A stretch of 64,000 bases of DNA from Echinicola sp. 20G (GCF_015533855.1 NZ_AP024154.1:3850501-3914500); one strand, 5' to 3'; counted from the first letter of the stretch, positions 25,888-36,308 are shown. Made by a program: numbers and translations. Notes: generated by a model from the letters alone, not told the origin.

Positions 25888-28800
25888 ATGCTTCAGCGGC
25901 TTATTCTGTACAGCTTAAACCATAAGCTAATAATTATACTTTTTACCCTTGGAATTATTGGGTTTGGAATTTATTCCTTGTCATACATTCCTTTGGGGGC
26001 AGTACCTGATATTACCAATAACCAGGTGCAAATTATTACTACTTCCAAAAACTTGGCCACTGAAGATGTAGAAAAATTTTTGACTTATCCGGTGGAATTG
26101 GAAATGGCCAATCTTCCTAATGTCAAGGAGATAAGATCCATTTCTAAATTTGGTCTTTCCGTAGTGACAGTAGTATTCGATGATAAGGCGGGTACCTACC
26201 TCCCTAGGCAATTGATCGCTGAAAAACTAAAGAGTGCAGAAGAGAAAATCCCCAATGGTTTTGGAGTTCCTTTTATGGGGCCTATTTCCACAGGACTGGG
26301 TGAAATTTATCAATATATTATTGATGTTGATCCTAGATATGAGGCCCAGTACTCCATCACTGATCTGCGTACCATTCAAGATTGGCTGATCAGGAGACAA
26401 CTTTCTGGAATCCCCGGTGTTGTGGAAGTGAATACCTGGGGAGGATACCTGAAACAATATGAGGTAGCTGTGGATCCTTCTAAACTAAGAGCCATGAAAA
26501 TTCCTTTGAGTCAGGTTTATACAGTATTGGAAAAGAACAATAGCATTGCAGGTGGGGGATACATTGAAAAGACAGAGGAAACTTATTTTGTTCGTGGGGA
26601 GGGCCTAGTGGGCAGTTTGGAAGATATTGAAAATATGGTGGTGGAAACCAGAAATGGGATACCCATTTATATTGGTGATATAGCAAAAGTCCAATTTGGG
26701 CATGCCAATAGATTTGGAGCCATAACTGGAAATGGGGAAGGGGAAAAAGTCCTTGGACAGGTAATGATGCTTAAGGGGGCTGATTCTCAAGCGGTGATCA
26801 ATGCCGTAAACCAACGGGTAGCAGAAATATCTACTTCCTTGCCTCCTGGAATTATCATCAATCCATTTTTGGAAAGGAGTGAACTTATTAATAAAACTAC
26901 TTTTACGATTGCTGAAAACTTATTGTTAGGCTGTTTAATTGTAATATTTGTGGTGGTGTTGCTACTGGGAAATATACGTTCTGGTCTCGTGGTTGCCTCA
27001 ATAATACCATTGTGTTTGCTTTTCGCCCTTTCCCTTATGTATCTGACCGGAGTGGATGCCAATTTGATGAGTTTGGGCGCCATTGATTTTGGAATTATCA
27101 TAGATGGGGCGGTAATAGTTGTAGAATTTATTGCTTATCAGATTACTTCTCAAAGCAAGTCATTGGGGCAACTAAGGGGTAAGGAAAGGCAGTTGCGAAT
27201 TGATGAAATTACCTATCACGGGGCTCATAAAATGATGCATTCGGCAGTTTTTGGGCAACTCATCATTATCATAGTTTTTATTCCCATTCTGTCTTTGGTG
27301 AATGTTGAGGGCAAGATGTTTAGACCTATGGCCCTGGTTTTTTGTTATGCACTCATTGGCGCCATGGTGCTTTGTTTTACCTACGTTCCAGTAATGGCCT
27401 CATTGTTTATAAAACCTGAGACCTCTGATAAGCCAGGCTTTTCTCAAAAATTGATCAATTGGGTTTATAGCTTTTACAGGCCTGTAGTATTGTTGGCACT
27501 AAGAAATAAATCCATCGTACTGGTGGCTTCTGGGATTTTATTAGTGTTTAGTATATTCCTTTTTAGTCGAATGGGAGGAGAATTTGTCCCCACATTGGAT
27601 GAAGGGGATTTTGTGATCCAGCCAGTGCTTAAAACAGGGACCTCTTTGGAAAAAACCATAGAGACCACTACCAAGATGGAGCAGATACTATTGGAGTTTC
27701 CAGAGGTGGATCAGGTTGTTAGCAGGATCGGAGCAGCAGAGGTGCCCACTGATCCCATGAGTATGGAGGAAAGTGATGTAATGATAAAGCTGATTCCTAA
27801 AAAGGAATGGGAAAGTGCTGAGACCAAAGATGAATTGGCAGAGGCATTTAAATCGAAGCTTTCTATACTGCCTGGGATAGACTTTGAATTCACCCAGCCC
27901 ATAGAGATGCGGTTTAATGAGCTGATAACAGGGGTAAGGGCTGATTTAGCCATCAAAATTTTTGGTGAGGATTTGGATATCCTTTATAGAAAGGCCCTGG
28001 AGGTGGAGCAAGCCATAAAAGGAGTAGAGGGGGCTTCGGATATCATTGTGGAGAAGACGGCAGGACTTCCACAAATGATGGTTAAATATGATAGGGCTAA
28101 AATAGCTAAATATGGGCTGAATGTTGCGGATTTAAATGACCTCATCAGTATGGGCTTTGCAGGCTTACCGGCAGGGATGGTTTTTGAGGGAGAAAAGCAG
28201 TTTGATTTAGTGTTGAGGTTCGATAAGGCAAAACGTCAGAGCTTGGAAGATATTCGCACCGCTTCTGTTCAGTTGCCAAATGGTAGAAGCCTGCCTTTAA
28301 GTGAATTTGCAGATATTGACTATACCACTGGACCTGCCAAGATTTCCAGAGACAATACTAAAAGGAGGATAGTAATAGGAGTCAATGTACGTAATAGGGA
28401 TTTGGAGTCTGTAGTTAATGATGTCCAAAAAATCATTGGAGAAAAGATTAGTCTCCCTAATGGGTACACCATTACCTATGGTGGGCAGTTTGAAAATTTA
28501 AGAACAGCCAGAGAAAGGTTGATGATCGCCGTGCCCATTTCTCTAATCCTGATTTTCCTGATGCTATATTTTGCCTTTAAATCAGTGAAGGAAGCTTTGA
28601 TCATTTACAGTGCAATTCCTTTATCTGCTGTGGGTGGAATTCTCTTATTGTATTTTAGGGACTTGCCATTCAGTATTTCTGCAGGTGTGGGCTTTATTGC
28701 GCTTTTTGGAATTGCTGTATTGAATGGGATTGTTTTGATAGAGGAGTTTAAAGAGTTGCGCGCTAGTGGGGTGAAAAATGTACATAAGGCTGTTATGATT

Positions 28801-30219
28801 GGTACTAGAAAGAGGCTTAGACCTGTTTTGTTGACTGCATCAGCTGCAGCTTTGGGATTTTTGCCTATGGCCATTTCGCAGTCTGCAGGAGCTGAGGTGC
28901 AGAGGCCTTTAGCCACTGTAGTAGTTGGGGGATTGATTTCAGCCACACTGTTGACATTATTAGTGGTTCCTGTGCTCTATACCATTTTTGCCGATAGAAA
29001 AATCCAATTCAAATTTTCCAAAAAGGCCATGATAGGAGCCATAGTATTTATCGGCTCTTTTGGTATTCCTGAGTCTGTATTTGCACAGGAAAGGACAATT
29101 GATCTGGTAGAGGCTTTACAGATCGCTGTGGAAAACAACCAGCAGTTAAATGCTTCAAAATATGAGGTGGAAAGGCAGGAAAACCTAATAGGGAGTTCTT
29201 GGAATATTGATAAAACGAATGTCTATTACCATCAAGATCAAAACAATATTGCTGAAAATGGTGAGCCTATAAATGTTTGGGGCATAGAGCAAAACTTTCA
29301 GTTTCCCTCAGTATATGGGGCACAAAATAAGTACCAAAAGAACCAACTGGGCTTAATGGAAAACAAGTATCTGTTGGATGAATTTAGGATTAAGCAAGAG
29401 GTTTCCAAAGCTTATTACACTGCTGTGTACTATTTCCAAGTAAAAGAAAACTATGATTTTTTGGATAGCCTATACAGCCAATTTGCATTTGCTGCCCAAA
29501 GAAAATTTGAACTTGGGGAAAGTAATCTTTTGGAGAAATTAACTTCCCAGAGTAAGTCAAAAGAAGTGGAAGTTTTGCTAGAGCAAAGTCAAAATAATCT
29601 CAATCAAGCACTTATTAAGTTCAACAGTTGGCTGCAAACGGACACACTTTTTTTAGTTAAGGCAGATAGTATGCCTATTCTAATGGATGAAGGGCTGATG
29701 GAAAACCACCCAGGTATCAATTATTACCAACAGTTGAACGAGGTGGCAGATGCAAAGCTAATTGTAGAGAAACAAAAATTATTACCTGACTTACAGGTTG
29801 CTTATTTCCAAGGGACCAATAAATTTCCAGAGGCAAAGATATATAAGGGATTCCAGGCGGGTATAGCCATTCCACTTTGGTTTGGTGCCCAAAAGTCCAA
29901 TATACAAGCTGCCAAAGCAAGTCAGGTAATAGCAGCAGCACAAGGGGAAAACTATCAGGTCCATCTTCAGGCGAAATATGAAAGCTTGAATCAAGACCTT
30001 GAAAAGTATAGGAAAGCCATAGACTATTATTTGGGTGTAGGGAAGGGGTTAGCAGTGGGTTTGGTTCACAATGCCCAATTGGCCTATAAGAATGGAGAAA
30101 TAGATTTTCTACAATACATACAGCTTTTGGAAAATGCCAAGGGCATAGAGTTAACTTATTTGGAAAACCTCTGGCAATATAATTTGACCATTTTGGAGGC
30201 AAAATACTTATTGGATTAG
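25888..30219 (+). CDS. CusA/CzcA-type heavy-metal RND pump fused to a TolC-like domain
   Basis: This 1443-residue fusion has residues 1-1035 as an RND exporter of the CusA/CzcA family: first helix at about 13-33, large porter loops with NPFLERSELI and the proton-relay helix LMSLGAIDFGIIIDGAVIVVE near 395-415, then a second set ending ATLLTLLVVPVLYTIFADRK. After a second signal-like hydrophobic segment (about 1045-1065, ending SVFAQ), residues about 1068-1443 form an outer-membrane-factor (TolC) repeat with long heptad helices. The protein is thus inner-membrane pump and tunnel in one chain. The adaptor gene starts directly at the stop codon. It likely exports Cu, Ag, Co, Zn or Cd; the metal cannot be told. 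Some Bacteroidota pumps have this architecture, so it is not an assembly error. Confidence 0.92.
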   Translation: MLQRLILYSLNHKLIIILFTLGIIGFGIYSLSYIPLGAVPDITNNQVQIITTSKNLATEDVEKFLTYPVELEMANLPNVKEIRSISKFGLSVVTVVFDDKAGTYLPRQLIAEKLKSAEEKIPNGFGVPFMGPISTGLGEIYQYIIDVDPRYEAQYSITDLRTIQDWLIRRQLSGIPGVVEVNTWGGYLKQYEVAVDPSKLRAMKIPLSQVYTVLEKNNSIAGGGYIEKTEETYFVRGEGLVGSLEDIENMVVETRNGIPIYIGDIAKVQFGHANRFGAITGNGEGEKVLGQVMMLKGADSQAVINAVNQRVAEISTSLPPGIIINPFLERSELINKTTFTIAENLLLGCLIVIFVVVLLLGNIRSGLVVASIIPLCLLFALSLMYLTGVDANLMSLGAIDFGIIIDGAVIVVEFIAYQITSQSKSLGQLRGKERQLRIDEITYHGAHKMMHSAVFGQLIIIIVFIPILSLVNVEGKMFRPMALVFCYALIGAMVLCFTYVPVMASLFIKPETSDKPGFSQKLINWVYSFYRPVVLLALRNKSIVLVASGILLVFSIFLFSRMGGEFVPTLDEGDFVIQPVLKTGTSLEKTIETTTKMEQILLEFPEVDQVVSRIGAAEVPTDPMSMEESDVMIKLIPKKEWESAETKDELAEAFKSKLSILPGIDFEFTQPIEMRFNELITGVRADLAIKIFGEDLDILYRKALEVEQAIKGVEGASDIIVEKTAGLPQMMVKYDRAKIAKYGLNVADLNDLISMGFAGLPAGMVFEGEKQFDLVLRFDKAKRQSLEDIRTASVQLPNGRSLPLSEFADIDYTTGPAKISRDNTKRRIVIGVNVRNRDLESVVNDVQKIIGEKISLPNGYTITYGGQFENLRTARERLMIAVPISLILIFLMLYFAFKSVKEALIIYSAIPLSAVGGILLLYFRDLPFSISAGVGFIALFGIAVLNGIVLIEEFKELRASGVKNVHKAVMIGTRKRLRPVLLTASAAALGFLPMAISQSAGAEVQRPLATVVVGGLISATLLTLLVVPVLYTIFADRKIQFKFSKKAMIGAIVFIGSFGIPESVFAQERTIDLVEALQIAVENNQQLNASKYEVERQENLIGSSWNIDKTNVYYHQDQNNIAENGEPINVWGIEQNFQFPSVYGAQNKYQKNQLGLMENKYLLDEFRIKQEVSKAYYTAVYYFQVKENYDFLDSLYSQFAFAAQRKFELGESNLLEKLTSQSKSKEVEVLLEQSQNNLNQALIKFNSWLQTDTLFLVKADSMPILMDEGLMENHPGINYYQQLNEVADAKLIVEKQKLLPDLQVAYFQGTNKFPEAKIYKGFQAGIAIPLWFGAQKSNIQAAKASQVIAAAQGENYQVHLQAKYESLNQDLEKYRKAIDYYLGVGKGLAVGLVHNAQLAYKNGEIDFLQYIQLLENAKGIELTYLENLWQYNLTILEAKYLLD

Positions 30220-31386
30220 ATGATGAAAATTAAAATGAAATATAAGGTCTTTTTTTATATACCTCTCTTAAGCTTCACGGTGCTTTTTGCCTGTGACAGT
30301 AAAAAGCAGGAGGCTACAGATGGCAATAAAGAGGAATTAACCAGCAATGGTAATATCATTCAGCTAAGTTATCAACAGTATTCCTCAGGCAATTTTGAAA
30401 CAGGAGGAATGGAGCAGGTCGATTTTCATGAAGTTGTCAATGTGAATGGGATGCTGGATGTGCCACCAGAAAATAAGGTGGCCATTAGTGCCTATTTTGG
30501 GGGGTATATAAAAGAACTGAGCTTACTTCCTGGCCAAAAAGTAAATAAGGGACAGGTACTACTGGTGCTTGAAAACCCAGATTATCTTCAAATTCAACAG
30601 GATTTTTTAGAGGTTAAGGGCCAAATGAAATATTTGAAAGCAGACTACAGACGTCAGGCAGAATTGGCAAAGGAAAATGTCAGTTCCGAAAAGAAATATC
30701 TGAAGGCTGAAGCAGATTATAAGGTGATGAAGGCCAGGTACGAGTCCTTACAAAAAAAACTGCAGCTAATGGGGATTAAGGCTAGTAATTTGGATGAAGA
30801 AAATATTTCATCCCGTATCACACTAAAGGCCCCAATTTCCGGATATATAGCTGAGATTTCAGCTGAAAAAGGCATGTTTTTGAATCCTTCGGATATAGCT
30901 TTTACCATCACCAATACTGATCATATCCATTTGGAATTAAATGTATTCGAGAAGGATGTTTTGAAAGTTAAGGTTGGTCAAGAAGTGATTTTTAGCCTAC
31001 AGGATAATCCAGCAGAAAAGTATAAGGGGGAGGTACATTTGGTAGGAAGGACTATAGGTGAGGAAGATAGAAGTATCAGGGTCCATGTTCATATTGATGG
31101 AGAGGAGGAATTGGAAAATTTGGTGCCAGGGATGTTTGCTGAAGCAAAAATTTCGGTGGATAGTTCTCAAAGTCCTGCCTTACCAGAAACCGGTGTGGTT
31201 AAGGTTGATCAAGATTACTATGTCCTTTTGAAAACCGGTAATGATTCCCAGGAGCATTCCTTTGTCAAAAAACTGGTGAAAGTGGGTAAGCGGGACAGTG
31301 ATTATGTGGAGATAATAAATGCCAATGATTTTAAAACTGACTCCCAGTTTTTGACGAAAGGTGCCTATAACTTGATTAAAGAATAA
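30220..31386 (+). CDS. RND periplasmic adaptor (CusB/CzcB-like) lipoprotein
   Basis: This 388-residue membrane-fusion protein starts with a lipoprotein signal (Cys at about 25, LLSFTVLFAC). The barrel-sandwich lipoyl half-motifs are AISAYFGGYIKELSLLPGQKVNKGQVLLVLE (first half) and ITLKAPISGYIAEISAEKGMFLNP (second half), and an alpha-hairpin coiled coil lies between them (about 125-195). A beta-barrel with LELNVFEKDVLKVKVGQEV and a C-terminal membrane-proximal domain follow. It starts one base after the pump's stop codon. Together with the pump-tunnel fusion it forms a tripartite metal exporter. The heavy-metal role follows from the pump type and from the two-component genes next door. Confidence 0.92.
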   Translation: MMKIKMKYKVFFYIPLLSFTVLFACDSKKQEATDGNKEELTSNGNIIQLSYQQYSSGNFETGGMEQVDFHEVVNVNGMLDVPPENKVAISAYFGGYIKELSLLPGQKVNKGQVLLVLENPDYLQIQQDFLEVKGQMKYLKADYRRQAELAKENVSSEKKYLKAEADYKVMKARYESLQKKLQLMGIKASNLDEENISSRITLKAPISGYIAEISAEKGMFLNPSDIAFTITNTDHIHLELNVFEKDVLKVKVGQEVIFSLQDNPAEKYKGEVHLVGRTIGEEDRSIRVHVHIDGEEELENLVPGMFAEAKISVDSSQSPALPETGVVKVDQDYYVLLKTGNDSQEHSFVKKLVKVGKRDSDYVEIINANDFKTDSQFLTKGAYNLIKE

Positions 31387-31432
31387 TATTTATTTTTATG
31401 TTTAGCATTGGATAAATCAAATATGGCAAGCC

Positions 31433-32101
31433 ATGAAAATTCTAATCATTGAAGATGAACCTGGTATAGTTAGATTTTTGAAACAAGGATTTGAAGAAGA
31501 AGGCTATATGGTAGAATCAGCATCCGATGGAATTCAAGGTTTGGATATGGCTGTGTCCAGTGATTATGATATTATTTTATTGGATTGGATGATTCCGTCA
31601 ATTAGTGGCATTGAGGTTTGTCGGTCATTCAGAAAGCAAAACACTAAGACCCCCATAATATTTCTTACTGCAAAGGATGAGGTGGCTGATGTGATTTTTG
31701 GCCTTCAGGCCGGGGCAAATGATTATATAAAAAAGCCGTTTCATTTTGAAGAGTTACTGGAAAGGGTAAAAGTTCAGTTAAGGCCAGTAAGTGGGGAACA
31801 TGAGCAATTCTCTGTTGGGAATATTCGCATGGATATTGGTACCCATCAGGTGTTTAAAAATAGTGAAGAGGTTTATCTTACCCAAAAGGAATTTGCCTTG
31901 CTTGAATACTTGATTAGAAATAAGGGAAAGGTATGCCGTAGAACACAGATCATTGAGCATGTCTGGGATATTAATTTCGATTACAATTCAGGGGTAATAG
32001 ATGTCTATATCAATGCACTAAGGAAAAAACTCAATTTGGAGGAGGGTGAAAATTATATTCAGACCATTAGGGGGGTTGGATATATCGCCAAGGAATTATG
32101 A
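31433..32101 (+). CDS. OmpR/PhoB-family response regulator (CusR-like)
   Basis: This 222-residue regulator has a receiver domain (1-118) with the acidic pair Glu7-Asp8, phosphoryl-acceptor Asp51 in ILLDWMIP, Thr79 and Lys101-Pro102. A winged-helix DNA-binding domain follows (about 128-220) with the usual LTQKEFALLEYLIRNKGKVCRR and the C-terminal GVGYI. It starts 46 bases after the adaptor and overlaps the kinase gene by four bases (ATGA). It most likely activates the efflux genes upstream in response to metal, as CusR does, but its target sites were not identified. Confidence 0.95.
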   Translation: MKILIIEDEPGIVRFLKQGFEEEGYMVESASDGIQGLDMAVSSDYDIILLDWMIPSISGIEVCRSFRKQNTKTPIIFLTAKDEVADVIFGLQAGANDYIKKPFHFEELLERVKVQLRPVSGEHEQFSVGNIRMDIGTHQVFKNSEEVYLTQKEFALLEYLIRNKGKVCRRTQIIEHVWDINFDYNSGVIDVYINALRKKLNLEEGENYIQTIRGVGYIAKEL

Positions 32102-33474
32102 AACTCAATTTTCAAAATAGGATAGCTTTTTATTACCTGATTGCCACATCGGCTATCAGTCTATTGGTATTTGGCTTTATCTATTTTATTGTCAAGAGTA
32201 CCGTCTATGAAAGTCTGGATAAAAACCTGACTTTTGAAGCCAATAAGCATTTGTTGGAAATTGCTGTGGAAGAGGATACTGTCTTTTTTACCCATAAAAA
32301 AGAGTGGGAAGAGATAGAGCATAGGGAAGTTCAGATTAACCCTGTTTTCTTGCAGCTAATGGGATTGAGAGGTCAGGTAATGGATAAGTCGCCCAACCTT
32401 AAAGGGGATAGCTTGGTCATGAATCAGTCGGCTTCCATAGATGAACATTATGATACGAAGCTGAATAATAGGCCCATTCGTCAGGTGCATATTGAAATTC
32501 AAGAAAACGGAAAAACCAGAGGGTATATTGTGGCAGCATTGCCGCTGGAGGCTTCCATTATGGTATTGTCCAATTTGATGAAGACCTTACTTATTCTGTT
32601 TCCGATTTCTACTCTATTATTGTTTTTTATATCAAGGTACCTGGCAGGAAAAAGCATTGCTCCAATAGCTACCATTATTAATACTACCAACAGTATTACC
32701 AAGAACAATTTGGATGAAAGGGTAGCTCTCCCTCCTCATAGGGATGAAATCTATGAATTGTCTACTTCCATCAATGGGCTTTTGGATAGGATTGGGGAAG
32801 CCATGGAAAGGGAAAAACAATTTACCTCGGATGCTTCCCATGAATTGAGAACCCCTTTAGCTTCTTTGAGGGGGACTTTGGAGGTGTTGGTCCGAAAGAA
32901 ACGTAATATTGAAGATTACGAAGAGAAAATCCACGATAGCCTCAATGAGGTTGACCGTATGTCAAAGATAGTGGAGCAATTGCTGTTCTTAGCGAGAAAC
33001 TCCCAAAATAAACCCTATAAGGAGCAAGGAAAGGCCCCTGTTACTGTTTTGGTCGATGAAATTCTTGGTAGACATCAAAAACTGATTAAAGATCGGAAAT
33101 TAAGTGTTTCATTGAATGCAGATCAGTCTGGAGATCATATGGTGCCTTATTATTATGGGAATTTAATTCTGGACAATGTGGTCAATAATGCGATAAAATA
33201 CAGTAGGTATAGGGGAAAAGTGGAGATCAATATAAAAGAAGAAGGAGGAAAATATCATTGTTATATCAAGGATGAGGGGATTGGTATTAAGGAAGAGGAT
33301 CTGTCGTCCATTTTCAATCCGTTCTTTAGGTCTCAGCCTTTGGATCATAAGGAAATCAATGGAAATGGTCTGGGTTTATCAATTGTCAAAAAGGCTGCAG
33401 ATGCCATAGGCGCAGATATAAACATCAAAAGCCAATTTGGGGCTTGGACTTCAGTGTGTATAAGATTTAGTTAA
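32098..33474 (+). CDS. Sensor histidine kinase (CusS-like)
   Basis: This 458-residue inner-membrane kinase has two helices (about 10-32 and 160-180) that flank a periplasmic sensor of about 125 residues. A HAMP linker follows (about 182-235), then HisKA with the phospho-acceptor His248 in ASHELRTPLASL. The HATPase domain has N-box NVVNNAIKYSRY, G1 box KDEGIGIK and G2 box GNGLGLSIVKKA. It is coupled to the response regulator by a four-base overlap and belongs to the metal efflux locus. The sensor part shows no obvious His- or Met-rich metal site, so the stimulus is inferred from context only. Confidence 0.95.
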   Translation: MKLNFQNRIAFYYLIATSAISLLVFGFIYFIVKSTVYESLDKNLTFEANKHLLEIAVEEDTVFFTHKKEWEEIEHREVQINPVFLQLMGLRGQVMDKSPNLKGDSLVMNQSASIDEHYDTKLNNRPIRQVHIEIQENGKTRGYIVAALPLEASIMVLSNLMKTLLILFPISTLLLFFISRYLAGKSIAPIATIINTTNSITKNNLDERVALPPHRDEIYELSTSINGLLDRIGEAMEREKQFTSDASHELRTPLASLRGTLEVLVRKKRNIEDYEEKIHDSLNEVDRMSKIVEQLLFLARNSQNKPYKEQGKAPVTVLVDEILGRHQKLIKDRKLSVSLNADQSGDHMVPYYYGNLILDNVVNNAIKYSRYRGKVEINIKEEGGKYHCYIKDEGIGIKEEDLSSIFNPFFRSQPLDHKEINGNGLGLSIVKKAADAIGADINIKSQFGAWTSVCIRFS

Positions 33475-33504
33475 TATGGTATAGATTAAATCAATATTAT
33501 TGGG

Positions 33505-34923
33505 CTACAATTCCTGCTCTTCAGGAATATCCAAAGTATTGGTGTAATACCTGTATTTAAGTTGTTCCAGTTGTCTTTTCATGATGAGGTCAACGAGTTT
33601 TAACTGTCCTTCCAGGTATTTTTCTTGCCTTTTATTCAAAAGAAATACAGAGCTTTCACCGAAATTGAACTTTTCATTTTCTGCCCAAAGCAACTTTTTA
33701 TAGCCCTCTACATTCTCCATTTGTATGGCCTCTTGGTTGGCGAGAAAATTAATTTGCTGCTGACTGTTGAGGATTTTGTTTTGTAAGGAAATGGTCTTGT
33801 TCTCCAATTCCAGTTGTTGCTCTTGAACTTTCACTTTTCCTAGTTGAAGATCTCCTCTTTCTCCTCTGAGGAACAGGGGAAAGCTGAATGAAAAGCCCCA
33901 TTTATAGTCATTTTGGTTATATCCAGGAAAGCCTTCACCATCAGGAGTCAGCAAAGGCATATATTTTAGCTTTAGTTTGGGCAGGAGCTTTTCCCGCTTC
34001 ATCCGCCTGTCCGCTTCCAATGCAGAAAGCTTAAACTGGGCTTCTTGCAAAATGGGATGTTCGTCTAGGGTGTCAAGAGAAAAGACTATGCTGTTATCAT
34101 TTTCTACAATATTACCTAAATTGGTTGGCACCTTTTGCTCGATAGCATACCAGCCATCTTCGTTCCATAAATAGTTTTCCAGATTTTTCTGCGTACTTGT
34201 GTAACTTGATAGCACTGATTGAAGTAAGTTTTTTCGATCTTGCCACATGATGTAAGCCTCCACGGTATCAATGGCAGTTTTTTCACCGTTAAAAAAGGAG
34301 GTCTTAGTATTCTCAAAATAGTTTTCTGCCAAATCAATGCTCTCCTGAACGATTTGTAAGGCAGCGTGGCTGTTGGCCCAATAAAGGTAAGCTTCACTGG
34401 CACTGAAATAAAGGTCGTTGGTTTGAAGTGTTCTTTGCTGTTCCGCAATCGCCGCATAGGCTTTGGCCTGTCTCAAGGCAGTTCGCCCTTCATCCATGAG
34501 AAGTCCTTGGAGTACATTTAGCTCTATCCCAGCATTCCAAAGCCCATCAGTTCCCGTTTGATTTTCGGAACTCAAATAGGTTCCTGAGTTTTTTTCATAT
34601 CCTGCCACCAAGTCAAATCCTGCCACGGTAGGAAACCGCAAGGAGGAATAGGACTTGCGATAATACAGCTTATCACTATACAGTTTTTGGTTGAAATCTG
34701 ACTCCAATACTGGATCAAAGTTACCCTTGGCTGAGCGGATAGTAGCCTCTGCTTTTAAGTCATTCAACTTGGCCTTTTGTGAAAGAGGATGGTGCTCGAT
34801 TACTTTATGAATGAATACATCATAATCTAGGGTATCCGAAAGCGCGTATTGTGCATTGCTTATATAAGGCACAATAGTCATCAGGAAAACCAAGATGTAG
34901 TGGAATATTAATTTACTATTCAT
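33505..34923 (-). CDS. TolC-family outer-membrane efflux protein
   Basis: This 472-residue protein has a signal peptide (residues 1-25, ending SNAQ). The body is helical with two similar halves, each with long coiled segments (AKAYAAIAEQQRTLQTNDLYFSASEAYLYW at about 155-185, and the LEADRRMKREKLLPKLKLKY part near 313-333). This is the outer-membrane factor pattern. It is the last gene of a three-gene minus-strand operon (ABC, HlyD, TolC), eight bases from the HlyD gene, and ends 30 bases from the convergent histidine kinase gene. It should supply the outer-membrane tunnel for the ABC exporter. The cargo is unknown. Confidence 0.9.
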   Translation of the reverse strand: MNSKLIFHYILVFLMTIVPYISNAQYALSDTLDYDVFIHKVIEHHPLSQKAKLNDLKAEATIRSAKGNFDPVLESDFNQKLYSDKLYYRKSYSSLRFPTVAGFDLVAGYEKNSGTYLSSENQTGTDGLWNAGIELNVLQGLLMDEGRTALRQAKAYAAIAEQQRTLQTNDLYFSASEAYLYWANSHAALQIVQESIDLAENYFENTKTSFFNGEKTAIDTVEAYIMWQDRKNLLQSVLSSYTSTQKNLENYLWNEDGWYAIEQKVPTNLGNIVENDNSIVFSLDTLDEHPILQEAQFKLSALEADRRMKREKLLPKLKLKYMPLLTPDGEGFPGYNQNDYKWGFSFSFPLFLRGERGDLQLGKVKVQEQQLELENKTISLQNKILNSQQQINFLANQEAIQMENVEGYKKLLWAENEKFNFGESSVFLLNKRQEKYLEGQLKLVDLIMKRQLEQLKYRYYTNTLDIPEEQEL

Positions 34924-34931
34924 CCTTGCAC

Positions 34932-36308
34932 TTATTTAACCGATTTTAAAGGAGCCTTTAATTTCAATGGCTCTGGGTTTCTCTTTTCTTTGCTGTAATA
35001 ATCAGGAGGGAAGCCGTTAAGCTGTCTCCATATTTCATACCAAATAGGTACATTGTTCAGCAGCATAAAAGTTTGCACACCGGTGCCCATACTTAATTTA
35101 TCTGGCCATTCGCGGTCATCAGGATCAGGGCTGACAAGGATTCGATAATATCCATTACTACTGATAAATCTGTCCATGGCAAACACCTTTCCAGTGAAAA
35201 CACCGGTAGAAGCTTCAGGCCATCCACTTATGACAATTGCAGGCCATCCATCAAAGCGTAACCTAACCCTGTCACCTTGTTGGATTAATGGTAGGTCTTG
35301 TGGTTTAACGTATACTTCCACTGCTAAGTCATAATCTTGAGGCATGATAGAGACTATGTCTGTTCCTTCCTTGATGACCTCACCAACTCCCTTCTTAATG
35401 GCTTTTGTGATGTACCCAGACTGTGGTGCTGTGACATAGTATAAGCGTTGTCTTTGGCTGTAGTTTGAAATTTGATTCCGCAATTTGGAAACTTCCGCAG
35501 CAGTGCCAAGCTTTGCTGACAAGGCTGACTGAATGTCAGATTGTGCCTTGGCTAACTTGTCCCTATAATCCTGTTCGGTTGAGGACATTTCAAGGTCAAG
35601 GTTCAATAATTCATTTCTGGTATTAAGCAATTTGTTCCGTCCTACCGTCACTTTGGCGTTGGCCTCCTGGACTTTCATTTCTTTCTCCTGAAGCTCAGTA
35701 AGGGATTTCAAGCCTTTTTCGTGAAGTTCCTGCGTTCTGGCCAGCTGGTTTTCAGCAATCTTCAGGTTGGTTTGATAGGCCACCAAATCGATACTGTCCA
35801 TTTGTACTTTGTTGGTGGTTTGAAGAATTTTATTCTCAAGTTGTCTTAACTTAAGCTGCATTCCATCTTGCAGCGCTGCATATTGATTTTGAATGGCGCT
35901 GATTTTGGCTTCATAAGAATCTGAACTTCCCATTTTAGCATCCAACTGCTCTTGGGTCCTTTCGATCAAGGCAGGATCAAAATATTCACTTTTGGCATCA
36001 GACATAAAGACAACCGTATCACCTTTATTGACAAAATCGCCTTCTTTGACATACCACTTTTCCAACCTTCCCGCAATTACAGTCTGAATGGACTGTGGAC
36101 GTTGTTCAGGAGATATGGTGGTAACATAACCGTTAGTCTGGATATTTTGGGTCCATGGCAATAAAAGGAAAACAAAGAGGCCCAAAAGAAATAGGATAAC
36201 AGCTCTTCTTGAGAATTTAAAATAGCTGAATTCCTCTAACACCTTAAATGCCTTGAAGTCCTTTTGCTTGACGTATTTTGAAATACTATTTTCTGATATA
36301 TTAAGCAT
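34932..36308 (-). CDS. HlyD-family secretion adaptor
   Basis: This 458-residue protein has one transmembrane helix near 37-53 (RRAVILFLLGLFVFLLLPW). A lipoyl motif follows (GRLEKWYVKEGDFVNKGDTVVFMSD), then a long alpha-helical coiled coil of about 170 residues (about 115-285), the second lipoyl half (YVTAPQSGYITKAIKKGVGEVIKEG) and a beta-barrel domain (VEVYVKPQDLPLIQQGDRVRL). It bridges the ABC protein and TolC in a type I-like exporter. Six bases separate it from the ABC gene. Cargo cannot be inferred; no bacteriocin precursor or maturase gene is adjacent. Confidence 0.92.
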   Translation of the reverse strand: MLNISENSISKYVKQKDFKAFKVLEEFSYFKFSRRAVILFLLGLFVFLLLPWTQNIQTNGYVTTISPEQRPQSIQTVIAGRLEKWYVKEGDFVNKGDTVVFMSDAKSEYFDPALIERTQEQLDAKMGSSDSYEAKISAIQNQYAALQDGMQLKLRQLENKILQTTNKVQMDSIDLVAYQTNLKIAENQLARTQELHEKGLKSLTELQEKEMKVQEANAKVTVGRNKLLNTRNELLNLDLEMSSTEQDYRDKLAKAQSDIQSALSAKLGTAAEVSKLRNQISNYSQRQRLYYVTAPQSGYITKAIKKGVGEVIKEGTDIVSIMPQDYDLAVEVYVKPQDLPLIQQGDRVRLRFDGWPAIVISGWPEASTGVFTGKVFAMDRFISSNGYYRILVSPDPDDREWPDKLSMGTGVQTFMLLNNVPIWYEIWRQLNGFPPDYYSKEKRNPEPLKLKAPLKSVK

